From: Platycnemis pennipes
Taxonomy: Eukaryota; Arthropoda; Insecta; Odonata; Platycnemididae
Length of the DNA stretch: 64,000 nucleotides
Assembly: GCA_933228895.1 (NCBI GenBank)
Contig: OW121846.1
Coordinates: 41,868,107-41,932,106, forward strand
Direction: 5' to 3'
Shown here: one piece after another, positions 10,397 through 23,100 of the stretch
Layout of the letters: every line of letters starts with the position of its first letter
Position numbering within the stretch: position 1 is the stretch's first letter
Position numbers and translations under genes: made by a program
Notes under the pieces: generated by a model
Told to the model about the DNA's origin: nothing
What the model saw: the letters and a program-made list of their open reading frames with translations, nothing else
Databases searched by the model: none

Positions 10397-12562
10397 GTGA
10401 CCTGTTCTGAGAAGTGATGAAATAGTCATTTTTTTTTGAAAAAATGAATTAAGTCAGAATAATTTCATTATTGAGAGAATGCCTCTTAGCACAATATCTT
10501 AATTTGCAAAGAAATTTTGCATTAAATTCGGTGAACTGTTCTGAGTATAGGCCTTAAAGTCAATGTTGGTGAAAAACAGTGCTTTAAATGTGTTTAGTGG
10601 AAAGAATTTTATATTTGAGAGAACCCCTGATAGCAGGATATTTTTTTTGGCTAAGAAATTATGCATTATTTTCGGTGAACTCTTTCGAGAGGAGGCGGAA
10701 AAGTCAACTTTAGCTGAAAAAATGCGGTAAAAATGAATTAAGAATAAATAATTTTAAATTTGAGAGAGCACCTCTTAGCACATTTTCATTAATTTGCAAA
10801 GTAACTTAGCAATAATTGCAGTGAACTTTTCTGAAAAGAGGTAAAAGAGACAATGTCAGCTGAAATACAGCGGTAAAAATGAATTTGATATGAAGAATTT
10901 GATTTTTGAGAGAAAGCCACTTAGCAGGTATTTTTTATTTCGCTAAAAAATTTTACATTAATCGTTGAACTGCTCTTAGAAGAGGCGAAAGAGTAAATTT
11001 AATTTGAAAAACAGCGCATAAAATGAATGATGCAGGAAGAATTTTATTTGCGGGAGAACATCTTTTAGCATGATATTAATTATTTTGCTAAGATATTTTG
11101 CATTATATGCTTTGAACTCTTCGGAGAATAAGCGAATGAGTCAAGTTTAGTTGTAAACCAGCGATTAACGTAATTTAATAGGAATAATTTCATTTTCAAG
11201 GCAGAGACTGACAGCAGGATTTTATTATTTTGCTTTGAAATTGGTAATAATTTGGGAGAAATGTCCTGAGAAAAGGCGAAAGAGTAAAGTTTAGTTGAAA
11301 ACCAGCGGTAAAAAAATTTAGTTGGAAGAATTTCACTATTGGGAGAACGCCCCTTAGCAGGATTTTCTTTATTTTCCTTCGAAATTTTCCATTAATTGCG
11401 ATAAAGTACTCTGAGAAGAGGGGAAGGAGTCATTTTCAGATAAAAAACGGCGATAAAAATGAATTTATTTGTTAGAAATTGCTTCGGAGAGAACGCTCAT
11501 TAACAGTATATTTTAATTTTACTACTGTATATTGCTTTCATTGCGGTAAACTGTCATGAGAAGGGGCGATATAGTCAATTTTAGCTGAAAAACAGCGGTA
11601 AAAAAACTTATTTGGATGAAATTCATTATTTGGGGAACGCTTGTTAGCTACAATGTATTCATATTGCTTAAAAAATTTACATTAATTGCGCTGAACTATT
11701 TTGATACAAGGGGAACGAGTCATTTTTACATGAATAACGGCGGTAAAATTGAATTTATTTGGCTGAAATTCCTTTTTGAAAGAACGCCCCTCAGGAGGAT
11801 TTTTTTATTTTGCTGGTAATTTTGCATTTATTGCGGTAAACTGTTTTCAGGAGAGGCGACAGAGTCAATTTAAGCTGAAAAAAGCGGTAAAAAGGAATTT
11901 AGTTGTAAGAATTTCATTATTGGAAGAACGCTTCATAGCAGGATTTTATTTATTTTACTTAGAAATTTTGTAATAATTTGGGAGAAACGTCCTGAGATAA
12001 GGCGAAAGAGTAAAGTTTAGTTGAAAAACAGCGGTAAAAAAAATTAGTTGGAAAAATTTCACGATTGGGAGAACGCCTATTAGCATTATCTTCTTTATTT
12101 TCCTAAAAAATTTTGCAATAAACACGGTGGACTGTTTTGCAAATAGGCAGAAGAGTAAATTTTATGAGAAAAATAGTGATGTAAATGAATTATGTTGAAT
12201 GAAATTTCTAATTGAGAGAACGGCTTAGAGTAGGATGTTTTTATTTTCCTAAGAAATCATTCATTAATCGCAGTGACCTATTCTGAGAAGAGTGGAAAGA
12301 GTCTATTTTAGTTTAATAAATAGCGGTAAGAATGAATTTTGATTCAATAATTTTAAAAATGAAAGAGCGCATCTTTGCAGGAATTCATTTGTTTGCAAAA
12401 AAGTTTGCATTTATAGCTGTGAATGGTTCTAAGAAGAGGCGGTAGAGCCAATTTTAGTAGAAAAATAGTTGTAAAAATAATTTTAGTTGGAAGAATTTCA
12501 CGTTTGAGAGAACGCATCTTAGCACGATTTTTTATTTAGCTCACAAAGATCTAATAATTACA
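10397..12562 (+). repeat. HOR unit 6, A'-to-B chimera, 15 monomers
   Basis: Starts as a copy of unit 3, diverges from it near 11,100 ('gcattatatgc'), keeps A markers to 11,727, then has B markers from 11,853 ('gagaggcgacag') and the extra monomer m15. The switch lies between 11,728 and 11,853. Confidence 0.9.
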
Positions 12563-14582
12563 GTGACCTGTTCTGAGAAGTGATGAAATCGTCATTTTTT
12601 TTTGAAAAAATGAATTAAGTCAGAATAATTTCATTATTGAGAGAATGCCTCTTAGCACAATATCTTAATTTGCAAAGAAATTTTGCATTAAATTCGGTGA
12701 ACTGTTCTGAGTATAGGCCTTAAAGTCAATTTTGGTGAAAAACAGTGCTTTAAATGTGTTTAGTGGAAAGAATTTTATATTTGAGAGAACCCCTGATAGC
12801 AGGATATTTTTTTTTGGCTAAGAAATTATGCATTATTTTCGGTGAACTCTTTCGAGAGGAGGCGGAAAAGTCAACTTTAGCTGAAAAAATGCGGTAAAAA
12901 TGAATTTAGAATAAATAATTTTAAATTTGAGAGAGCACCTCTTAGCACATTTTCATTAATTTGCAAAGTAACTTAGCAATAATTGCGGTGAACTTTTCTG
13001 AGAAGAGGTAAAAGAGACAATGTCAGCTGAAATACAGCGGTAAAAATGAATTTTATATGAAGAATTTGATTTTTGAGAGAAAGCCACTTAGCAGGTATTT
13101 TTTATTTCGCTAAAAATTTTACATTAATCGTTGAACTGCTCTTAGAAGAGGCGAAATAGTTAATTTAATTTGAAAAACAGCGCATAAAATGAATGATGCA
13201 GGAAGAATTTTATTTGCGGGAGAACATCTTTTAGCATGATATTAATTATTTTGCTAAGATATTTTGCATTATATGCTTTGAACTCTTCGGAGAATAAGCG
13301 AATGAGTCAAGTTTAGTTGTAAACCAGCGATTAACGTAATTTAATAGGAATAATTTCATTTTCAAGGCAGAGACTGACAGCAGGATTTTATTATTTTGCT
13401 TTGAAATTGGTAATAATTTGGGAGAAATGTCCTGAGAAAAGGCGAAAGAGTAAAGTTTAGTTGAAAACCAGCGGTAAAAAAATTTAGTTGGAAGAATTTC
13501 ACTATTGGGAGAACGCCCCTTAGCAGGATTTTCTTTATTTTCCTTCGAAATTTTCCATTAATTGCGATAAAGTACTCTGAGAAGAGGGGAAGGAGTCATT
13601 TTCAGATAAAAAACGGCGGTAAAAATGAATTTATTTGTTAGAAATTGCTTCGGAGAGAACGCTCATTAACAGTATATTTTAATTTTACTACTGTATATTG
13701 CTTTTATTGCGGTAAACTGTCATGAGAAGAGGCGATATAGTCAATTTTAGCTGAAAAACAGCGGTAAAAAAACTTATTTGGATGAAATTCATTATTTGGG
13801 GAACGCTTGTTAGCTACAATGTATTCATATTGCTTAAAAAATTTACATTAATTGCGCTGAACTATTTTGATACAAGGGGAACGAGTCATTTTTACATGAA
13901 TAACGGCGGTAAAATTGAATTTATTTGGCTGAAATTCCTTTTTGAAAGAACGCCCCTCAGGAGGATTTTTTTATTTTGCTGGTAATTTTGCATTTATTGC
14001 GGTAAACTGTTTTCAGGAGAGACGATAGAGTCAATTTTAGCTGAAAAAAGCGGTAAAAAGGAATTTAGTTGTAAGAATTTCATTATTGGAAGAACGCTTC
14101 ATAGCAGGATTTTTTTTATTTTACTTAGAAATTTTGTAATAGTTTGGGAGAAACGTCCTGAGATAAGGCGAAAGAGTAAAGTTTAGTTGAGAAACAGCGG
14201 GAAAAAATTAGTTGGAAAAATTTCACGATTGGGAGAACGCATCTTAGCATAATTTTCTTTATTTTCCTTTTAATATATTTGCAATAAATGCGGTGTACTG
14301 TTCTGCAAATAGGCAGAAGAGTAAATTTTATTAGAAAAATAGGGATGTAAATGAATTATGTTGAATGAAATTTCTAATTGAGATAACGGCTTAGAGTAGG
14401 ATTTTTTTATTTTGCTAAGAAAACATTCATTAATCGCAGTGACCTATTCTGAGAAGTGTGGAAAGAGGCAATTTTAGTAGAAAATTAGTTGTAAAAATAA
14501 TTTTAGTTGGAAGAATTTCACGTTTTAGAGAACGCAACTTAGCAAGATTTTTTATTTAGCTCAGAAAGATCCAATAAATACT
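12563..14582 (+). repeat. HOR unit 7, haplotype A, 14 monomers
   Basis: First unit of an 8.52-kb super-repeat (paired with unit 11). Variants such as 'gagataacggcttagag' and 'gggatgtaaatg' mark this A sublineage. Confidence 0.9.
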
Positions 14583-16749
14583 GTGACCTGTTCTGAGAAG
14601 AGATGAAATAGTCATTTTTTTTTGAAAAAATGAATTAAGTCAGAATAATTTCATTATTGAGAGAATGCCTCTTAGCACAATATAATAATTTGCAAAGAAA
14701 TTTTGCATTAAATTCGGTGAACTGTTCTGAGTATAGGCCTTAAAGTCAATTTTGGTGAAAAACAGTGCTTTAAATGTGTTTAGTGGAAAGCATTTTATGT
14801 TTGAGAGAACGCCTGATAGCAGGATATTTTTATTTGGCTAAGAAATTATGCATTATTTGCGGTGAACTCTTTTGTGAGGAGGCGGAAGAGTCAACTTTAG
14901 CTGAAAAAATGCGGTAAAAATGAATTTAGAATAAATAATTTTAAATTTGAGAGAGCACCTCTTAGCACATTTTCATTAATTTGCAAAGTAACTTAGCAAT
15001 AATTGCGGTTAACCTTTTCTGAGAAGAGGTAAAAGATACAATGTCAGCTGAAATACAGCGGTAAAAATGAATTTTATATGAAGAATATGATTTTTGAGAG
15101 AAAGCCACTTAGGAGGTATTTTTTATTTCGCTTAAAATTTTACATTAATCTTTGAACTGCTCTTAGAAGAGGCGAAAGAGTAAATTTAATTTGAAAAACA
15201 GCGAATAAAATGAATGATGCAGGAAGAATTTTATTTGCGGGAGAACATCTTTTAGCATGATATTAATTATTTTGCTAAGATATTTTGCGACATATGCTTT
15301 GAACTGTTCGGGGAATATTCGAATGAGCCAAATTTAGTTGTAAACCAGCGATAAAGGTAATTTAAAAGGAATAATTTCATTTTCAAGGCAGAGACTCACA
15401 GCAGAATTTTATTATTTCGCTTTGAAATTGGTAATAATTTGGGAGAAATGTCCTGAGAAAAGGCGAAAGAGTAAAGTTTAGTTGAAAACCAGCGGTAAAA
15501 AAATTTAGTTGGAAGAATTTCACTATTGGGAGAACGCGCCTTAGCAGGATTTTCTTTATTTTCCTTCGAAATTTTCCATTAATTGCGCTAAAGTACTCTG
15601 AGAAGAGGGGAAGGAGTCATTTTCAAATAAAAAACGGCGGTAAAAATGAATTTATTTGTTAGAAATTGCTTCGGAGAGAACGCTCATTAACAGTATATTT
15701 TATTTTTACTACGGTATATTGCTTTTATTGCGGTAAACTGTCATGAGAAGAGGCGATATAGTCAATTTTAGCTGAAAAACAGCGGTAAAAAAACTTATTT
15801 GGATGAAATTCATTGTTTGTGGAACGCTTGTTAGCTGCAATGTATTCATGTTGCTTAAAAAATTTACATTAATTGCGCTGAACTATTTTGATACAAGGGG
15901 AACAAGTCATTTTTTCATGAATAACGGCGGTAAAATTGAATTTATTTGGCTGAAATTCCTTTTTGAAAGAACGCCCCTCAGGAGGATTTTTTTATTTTGC
16001 TGGTAATTTTGCATTTATTGCGGTAAACTGTTTTCAGGAGAGGCGACAGAGTCAATTTAAGCTGAAAAAAGCGGTAAAAAGGAATTTAGTTTTAAGAATT
16101 TCATTATTGGAAGAACGCTTCATAGCAGGATTTTATTTATTTTACTTAGAAATTTTGTAATAATTTGGGAGAAACGTCCTGAGATAAGGCGAAAGAGTAA
16201 AGTTTAGTTGAAAAACAGCGGTAAAAAAAATTAGTTAAAAAAATTTCACGATTGGGAGAACGCCTATTAGCATTATTTTCTTTATTTTCCTAAAAAATGT
16301 TGCAATAAACACGGTGGACTGTTTTGCAATTAGGCAGAAGAGTAAATTTTATGAGAAAAATAGTGATGTAAATGAATTATGTTGAATGAAATTTCTAATT
16401 GAGAGAACGGCTTAGAGTAGGATGTTTTTATTTTCCTAAGTAATCATTCATTAATCGCAGTGACCTATTCTGAGAAGAGTGGAAAGAGTCTATTTTAGTT
16501 TAATAAATAGCGGTAAGAATGAATTTTGATTCAATAATTTTAAAAATGAAAGAGCGCATCTTTGCAGGAATTCATTTGTTTGCAAAAAAGTTTGCATTTA
16601 TAGCTGTGAATGGTTCTAAGAAGAGGCGGTAGAGCCAATTTTAGTAGAAAAATAGTTGTAAAAACAATTTTAGTTGGAAGAATTTCACGTTTGAGAGAAC
16701 GCATCTTAGCACGATTTTGTATTTAGCTCACAAAGATCTAATAATTACA
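14583..16749 (+). repeat. HOR unit 8, haplotype B, 15 monomers
   Basis: B body with 'tcaaataaaaaacggcgg' near 15,623 and 'agttttaagaattt' near 16,088, shared with unit 12 at an offset of about 8,517 bp. About 2,167 bp. Confidence 0.9.
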
Positions 16750-18915
16750 GTGACCTGTTCTGAGAAGTGATGAAATAGTCATTTTTTTTTGAAAAAATGA
16801 ATTAAGTCAGAATAATTTCATTATTGAGAGAATGCCTCTTAGCACAATATCTTAATTTGCAAAGAAATTTTGCATTAAATTCGGTGAACTGTTCTGAGTA
16901 TAGGCCTTAAAGTCAATGTTGGTGAAAAACAGTGCTTTAAATGTGTTTAGTGGAAAGAATTTTATACTTGAGAGAACCCCTGATAGCAGGATATTTTTTT
17001 TGGCTAAGAAATTATGCATTATTTTCGGTGAACTCTTTCGAGAGGAGGCGGAAAAGTCAACTTTAGCTGAAAAAATGCGGTAAAAATGAATTTAGAATAA
17101 ATAATTTTAAATTTGAGAGAGCACCTCTTAGCACATTTTCATTAATTTGCAAAGTAACTTAGCAATAATTGCAGTGAACTTTTCTGAAAAGAGGTAAAAG
17201 AGACAATGTCAGCTGAAATACAGCGGTAAAAATGAATTTGATATGAAGAATTTGATTTTTGAGAGAAAGCCACTTAGCAGGTATTTTTTATTTCGCTAAA
17301 AAATTTTACATTAATCGTTGAACTGCTCTTAGAAGAGGCGAAAGAGTAAATTTAATTTGAAAAACAGCGCATAAAATGAATGATGCAGGAAGAATTTTAT
17401 TTGCGGGAGAACATCTTTTAGCATGATATTAATTATTTTGCTAAGATATTTTGCATTATATGCTTTGAACTCTTCGGAGAATAAGCGAATGAGTCAAGTT
17501 TAGTTGTAAACCAGCGATTAACGTAATTTAATAGGAATAATTTCATTTTCAAGGCAGAGACTGACAGCAGGATTTTATTATTTTGCTTTGAAATTGGTAA
17601 TAATTTGGGAGAAATGTCCTGAGAAAAGGCGAAAGAGTAAAGTTTAGTTGAAAACCAGCGGTAAAAAAATTTAGTTGGAAGAATTTCACTATTGGGAGAA
17701 CGCCCCTTAGCAGGATTTTCTTTATTTTCCTTCGAAATTTTCCATTAATTGCGATAAAGTACTCTGAGAAGAGGGGAAGGAGTCATTTTCAGATAAAAAA
17801 CGGCGGTAAAAATGAATTTATTTGTTAGAAATTGCTTCGGAGAGAACGCTCATTAACAGTATATTTTAATTTTACTACTGTATATTGCTTTCATTGCGGT
17901 AAACTGTCATGAGAAGAGGCGATATAGTCAATTTTAGCTGAAAAACAGCGGTAAAAAAACTTATTTGGATGAAATTCATTATTTGGGGAACGCTTGTTAG
18001 CTACAATGTATTCATATTGCTTAAAAAATTTACATTAATTGCGCTGAACTATTTTGATACAAGGGGAACGAGTCATTTTTACATGAATAACGGCGGTAAA
18101 ATTGAATTTATTTGGCTGAAATTCCTTTTTGAAAGAACGCCCCTCAGGAGGATTTTTTTATTTTGCTGGTAATTTTGCATTTATTGCGGTAAACTGTTTT
18201 CAGGAGAGGCGACAGAGTCAATTTAAGCTGAAAAAAGCGGTAAAAAGGAATTTAGTTGTAAGAATTTCATTATTGGAAGAACGCTTCATAGCAGGATTTT
18301 ATTTATTTTACTTAGAAATTTTGTAATAATTTGGGAGAAACGTCCTGAGATAAGGCGAAAGAGTAAAGTTTAGTTGAAAAACAGCGGTAAAAAAAATTAG
18401 TTGGAAAAATTTCACGATTGGGAGAACGCCTATTAGCATTATCTTCTTTATTTTCCTAAAAAATTTTGCAATAAACACGGTGGACTGTTTTGCAAATAGG
18501 CAGAAGAGTAAATTTTATGAGAAAAATAGTGATGTAAATGAATTATGTTGAATGAAATTTCTAATTGAGAGAACGGCTTAGAGTAGGATGTTTTTATTTT
18601 CCTAAGAAATCATTCATTAATCGCAGTGACCTATTCTGAGAAGAGTGGAAAGAGTCTATTTTAGTTTAATAAATAGCGGTAAGAATGAATTTTGATTCAA
18701 TAATTTTAAAAATGAAAGAGCGCATCTTTGTAGGAATTCATTTGTTTGCAAAAAAGTTTGCATTTATAGCTGTGAATGGTTCTAAGAAGAGGCGGTAGAG
18801 CCAATTTTAGTAGAAAAATAGTTGTAAAAATAATTTTAGTTGGAAGAATTTCACGTTTGAGAGAACGCATCTTAGCACGATTTTGTATTTAGCTCACAAA
18901 GATCTAATAATTACA
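16750..18915 (+). repeat. HOR unit 9, A'-to-B chimera, 15 monomers
   Basis: Same structure as unit 6. A markers run to 18,081 and B markers start at about 18,206, so the switch falls in the same interval of monomers m9-m10. Confidence 0.9.
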
Positions 18916-21081
18916 GTGACCTGTTCTGAGAAGTGATGAAATCGTCATTTTTTTTTGAAGAAATGAATTAAGTCAGAATAATTTCATTATTGAGAGAATG
19001 CCTCTTAGCACAATATCTTAATTTGCAAAGAAATTTTGCATTAAATTCGGTGAACTGTTCTGAGTATAGGCCTTAAAGTCAATTTTGGTGAAAAACAGTG
19101 CTTTAAATGTGTTTAGTGGAAAGAATTTTATATTTGAGAGAACCCCTGATAGCAGGATATTTTTTTTTGGCTAAGAAATTATGCATTATTTTCGGTGAAC
19201 TCTTTCGAGAGGAGGCGGAAAAGTCAACTTTAGCTGAAAAAATGCGGTAAAAATGAATTTAGAATAAATAATTTTAAATTTGAGAGAGCACCTCTTAGCA
19301 CATTTTCATTAATTTGCAAAGTAACTTAGCAATAATTGCGGTTAACTTTTCTGAGAAGAGGTAAAAGATACAATGTCAGCTGAAATACAGCGGTAAAAAT
19401 GAATTTTATATGAAGAATATGATTTTTGAGAGAAAGCCACTTAGGAGGTATTTTTTATTTCGCTTAAAATTTTACATTAATCTTTGAACTGCTCTTAGAA
19501 GAGGCGAAAGAGTAAATTTAATTTGAAAAACAGCGAATAAAATGAATGATGCAGGAAGAATTTTATTTGCGGGAGAACATCTATTAGCATGATATTAATT
19601 ATTTTGCTAAGATATTTTGCATTATATGCTTTGAACTCTTCGGAGAATAAGCGAATGAGTCAAGTTTAGTTGTAAACCAGCGATTAACGTAATTTAATAG
19701 GAATAATTTCATTTTCAAGGCAGAGACTGACAGCAGGATTTTATTATTTTGCTTTGAAATTGGTAATAATTTGGGAGAAATGTCCTGAGAAAAGGCGAAA
19801 GAGTAAAGTTTAGTTGAAAACCAGCGGTAAAAAAATTTAGTTGGAAGAATTTCACTATTGGGAGAACGCCCCTTAGCAGGATTTTCTTTATTTTCCTTCG
19901 AAATTTTCCATTAATTGCGATAAAGTACTCTGAGAAGAGGGGAAGGAGTCATTTTCAGATAAAAAACGGCGGTAAAAATGAATTTATTTGTTAGAAATTG
20001 CTTCGGAGAGAACGCTCATTAACAGTATATTTTAATTTTACTACTGTATATTGCTTTCATTGCGGTAAACTGTCATGAGAAGAGGCGATATAGTCAATTT
20101 TAGCTGAAAAACAGCGGTAAAAAAACTTATTTGGATGAAATTCATTATTTGGGGAACGCTTGTTAGCTACAATGTATTCATATTGCTTAAAAAATTTACA
20201 TTAATTGCGCTGAACTATTTTGATACAAGGGGAACGAGTCATTTTTACATGAATAACGGCGGTAAAATTGAATTTATTTGGCTGAAATTCCTTTTTGAAA
20301 GAACGCCCCTCAGGAGGATTTTTTTATTTTGCTGGTAATTTTGCATTTATTGCGGTAAACTGTTTTCAGGAGAGGCGACAGAGTCAATTTAAGCTGAAAA
20401 AAGCGGTAAAAAGGAATTTAGTTGTAAGAATTTCATTATTGGAAGAACGCTTCATAGCAGGATTTTATTTATTTTACTTAGAAATTTTGTAATAATTTGG
20501 GAGAAACGTCCTGAGATAAGGCGAAAGAGTAAAGTTTAGTTGAAAAACAGCGGTAAAAAAAATTAGTTGGAAAAATTTCACGATTGGGAGAACGCCTATT
20601 AGCATTATCTTCTTTATTTTCCTAAAAAATTTTGCAATAAACACGGTGGACTGTTTTGCAAATAGGCAGAAGAGTAAATTTTATGAGAAAAATAGTGATG
20701 TAAATGAATTATGTTGAATGAAATTTCTAATTGAGAGAACGGCTTAGAGTAGGATGTTTTTATTTTCCTAAGAAATCATTCATTAATCGCAGTGACCTAT
20801 TCTGAGAAGAGTGGAAAGAGTCTATTTTAGTTTAATAAATAGCGGTAAGAATGAATTTTGATTCAATAATTTTAAAAATGAAAGAGCGCATCTTTGCAGG
20901 AATTCATTTGTTTGCAAAAAAGTTTGCATTTATAGCTGTGAATGGTTCTAAGAAGAGGCGGTAGAGCCAATTTTAGTAGAAAAATAGTTGTAAAAATAAT
21001 TTTAGTTGGAAGAATTTCACGTTTGAGAGAACGCATCTTAGCACGATTTTGTATTTAGCTCACAAAGATCTAATAATTACA
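18916..21081 (+). repeat. HOR unit 10, A-B-A-B mosaic, 15 monomers
   Basis: Starts with A sequence, then a B patch ('ggttaac', 'acttaggagg', 'aatctttgaac', 'cagcgaataaaatg', about 19,340-19,545), then A from about 19,618 ('gcattatatgc') to 20,247, then B from about 20,372 to the end. At least three switches. Confidence 0.88.
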
Positions 21082-23100
21082 GTGACCTGTTCTGAGAAGT
21101 GATGAAATCGTCATTTTTTTTTGAAGAAATGAATTAAGTCAGAATAATTTCATTATTGAGAGAATGCCTCTTAGCACAATATCTTAATTTGCAAAGAAAT
21201 TTTGCATTAAATTCGGTGAACTGTTCTGAGTATAGGCCTTAAAGTCAATTTTGGTGAAAAACAGTGCTTTAAATGTGTTTAGTGGAAAGAATTTTATATT
21301 TGAGAGAACCCCTGATAGCAGGATATTTTTTTTTGGCTAAGAAATTATGCATTATTTTCGGTGAACTCTTTCGAGAGGAGGCGGAAAAGTCAACTTTAGC
21401 TGAAAAAATGCGGTAAAAATGAATTTAGAATAAATAATTTTAAATTTGAGAGAGCACCTCTTAGCACATTTTCATTAATTTGCAAAGTAACTTAGCAATA
21501 ATTGCGGTGAACTTTTCTGAGAAGAGGTAAAAGAGACAATGTCAGCTGAAATACAGCGGTAAAAATGAATTTTATATGAAGAATTTGATTTTTGAGAGAA
21601 AGCCACTTAGCAGGTATTTTTTATTTCGCTAAAAAATTTTACATTAATCGTTGAACTGCTCTTAGAAGAGGCGAAAGAGTAAATTTAATTTGAAAAACAG
21701 CGCATAAAATGAATGATGCAGGAAGAATTTTATTTGCGGGAGAACATCTTTTAGCATGATATTAATTATTTTGCTAAGATATTTTGCATTATATGCTTTG
21801 AACTCTTCGGAGAATAAGCGAATGAGTCAAGTTTAGTTGTAAACCAGCGATTAACGTAATTTAATAGGAATAATTTCATTTTCAAGGCAGAGACTGACAG
21901 CAGGATTTTATTATTTTGCTTTGAAATTGGTAATAATTTGGGAGAAATGTCCTGAGAAAAGGCGAAAGAGTAAAGTTTAGTTGAAAACCAGCGGTAAAAA
22001 AATTTAGTTGGAAGAATTTCACTATTGGGAGAACGCCCCTTAGCAGGATTTTCTTTATTTTCCTTCGAAATTTTCCATTAATTGCGATAAAGTACTCTGA
22101 GAAGAGGGGAAGGAGTCATTTTCAGATAAAAAACGGCGGTAAAAATGAATTTATTTGTTAGAAATTGCTTCGGAGAGAACGCTCATTAACAGTATATTTT
22201 AATTTTACTACTGTATATTGCTTTTATTGCGGTAAACTGTCATGAGAAGAGGCGATATAGTCAATTTTAGCTGAAAAACAGCGGTAAAAAAACTTATTTG
22301 GATGAAATTCATTATTTGGGGAACGCTTGTTAGCTACAATGTATTCATATTGCTTAAAAAATTTACATTAATTGCGCTGAACTATTTTGATACAAGGGGA
22401 ACGAGTCATTTTTACATGAATAACGGCGGTAAAATTGAATTTATTTGGCTGAAATTCCTTTTTGAAAGAACGCCCCTCAGGAGGATTTTTTTATTTTGCT
22501 GGTAATTTTGCATTTATTGCGGTAAACTGTTTTCAGGAGAGACGATAGAGTCAATTTTAGCTGAAAAAAGCGGTAAAAAGGAATTTAGTTGTAAGAATTT
22601 CATTATTGGAAGAACGCTTCATAGCAGGATTTTTTTTATTTTACTTAGAAATTTTGTAATAGTTTGGGAGAAACGTCCTGAGATAAGGCGAAAGAGTAAA
22701 GTTTAGTTGAGAAACAGCGGGAAAAAATTAGTTGGAAAAATTTCACGATTGGGAGAACGCCTCTTAGCATAATTTTCTTTATTTTCCTTAGAATATTTGC
22801 AATAAATGCGGTGTACTGTTCTGCAAATAGGCAGAAGAGTAAATTTTATTAGAAAAATAGGGATGTAAATGAATTATGTTGAATGAAATTTCTAATTGAG
22901 ATAACGGCTTAGAGTAGGATTTTTTTATTTTGCTAAGAAAACATTCATTAATCGCAGTGACCTATTCTGAGAAGTGTGGAAAGAGGCAATTTTAGTAGAA
23001 AATTAGTTGTAAAAATAATTTTAGTTGGAAGAATTTCACGTTTTAGAGAACGCAACTTAGCAAGATTTTTTATTTAGCTCAGAAAGATCCAATAAATACT
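21082..23100 (+). repeat. HOR unit 11, haplotype A, 14 monomers
   Basis: Pairs with unit 7 at an offset of about 8,520 bp and shares its m12-m13 variants. Confidence 0.9.

Noticed and set aside
1..11090. The near-perfect 6,205-bp repeat as an assembly artefact
   Set aside because: Rejected only provisionally: the copies carry two real-looking differences matching another haplotype, and they diverge after about 4.9 kb, which a simple duplicated contig would not show. Read-level data would settle it.
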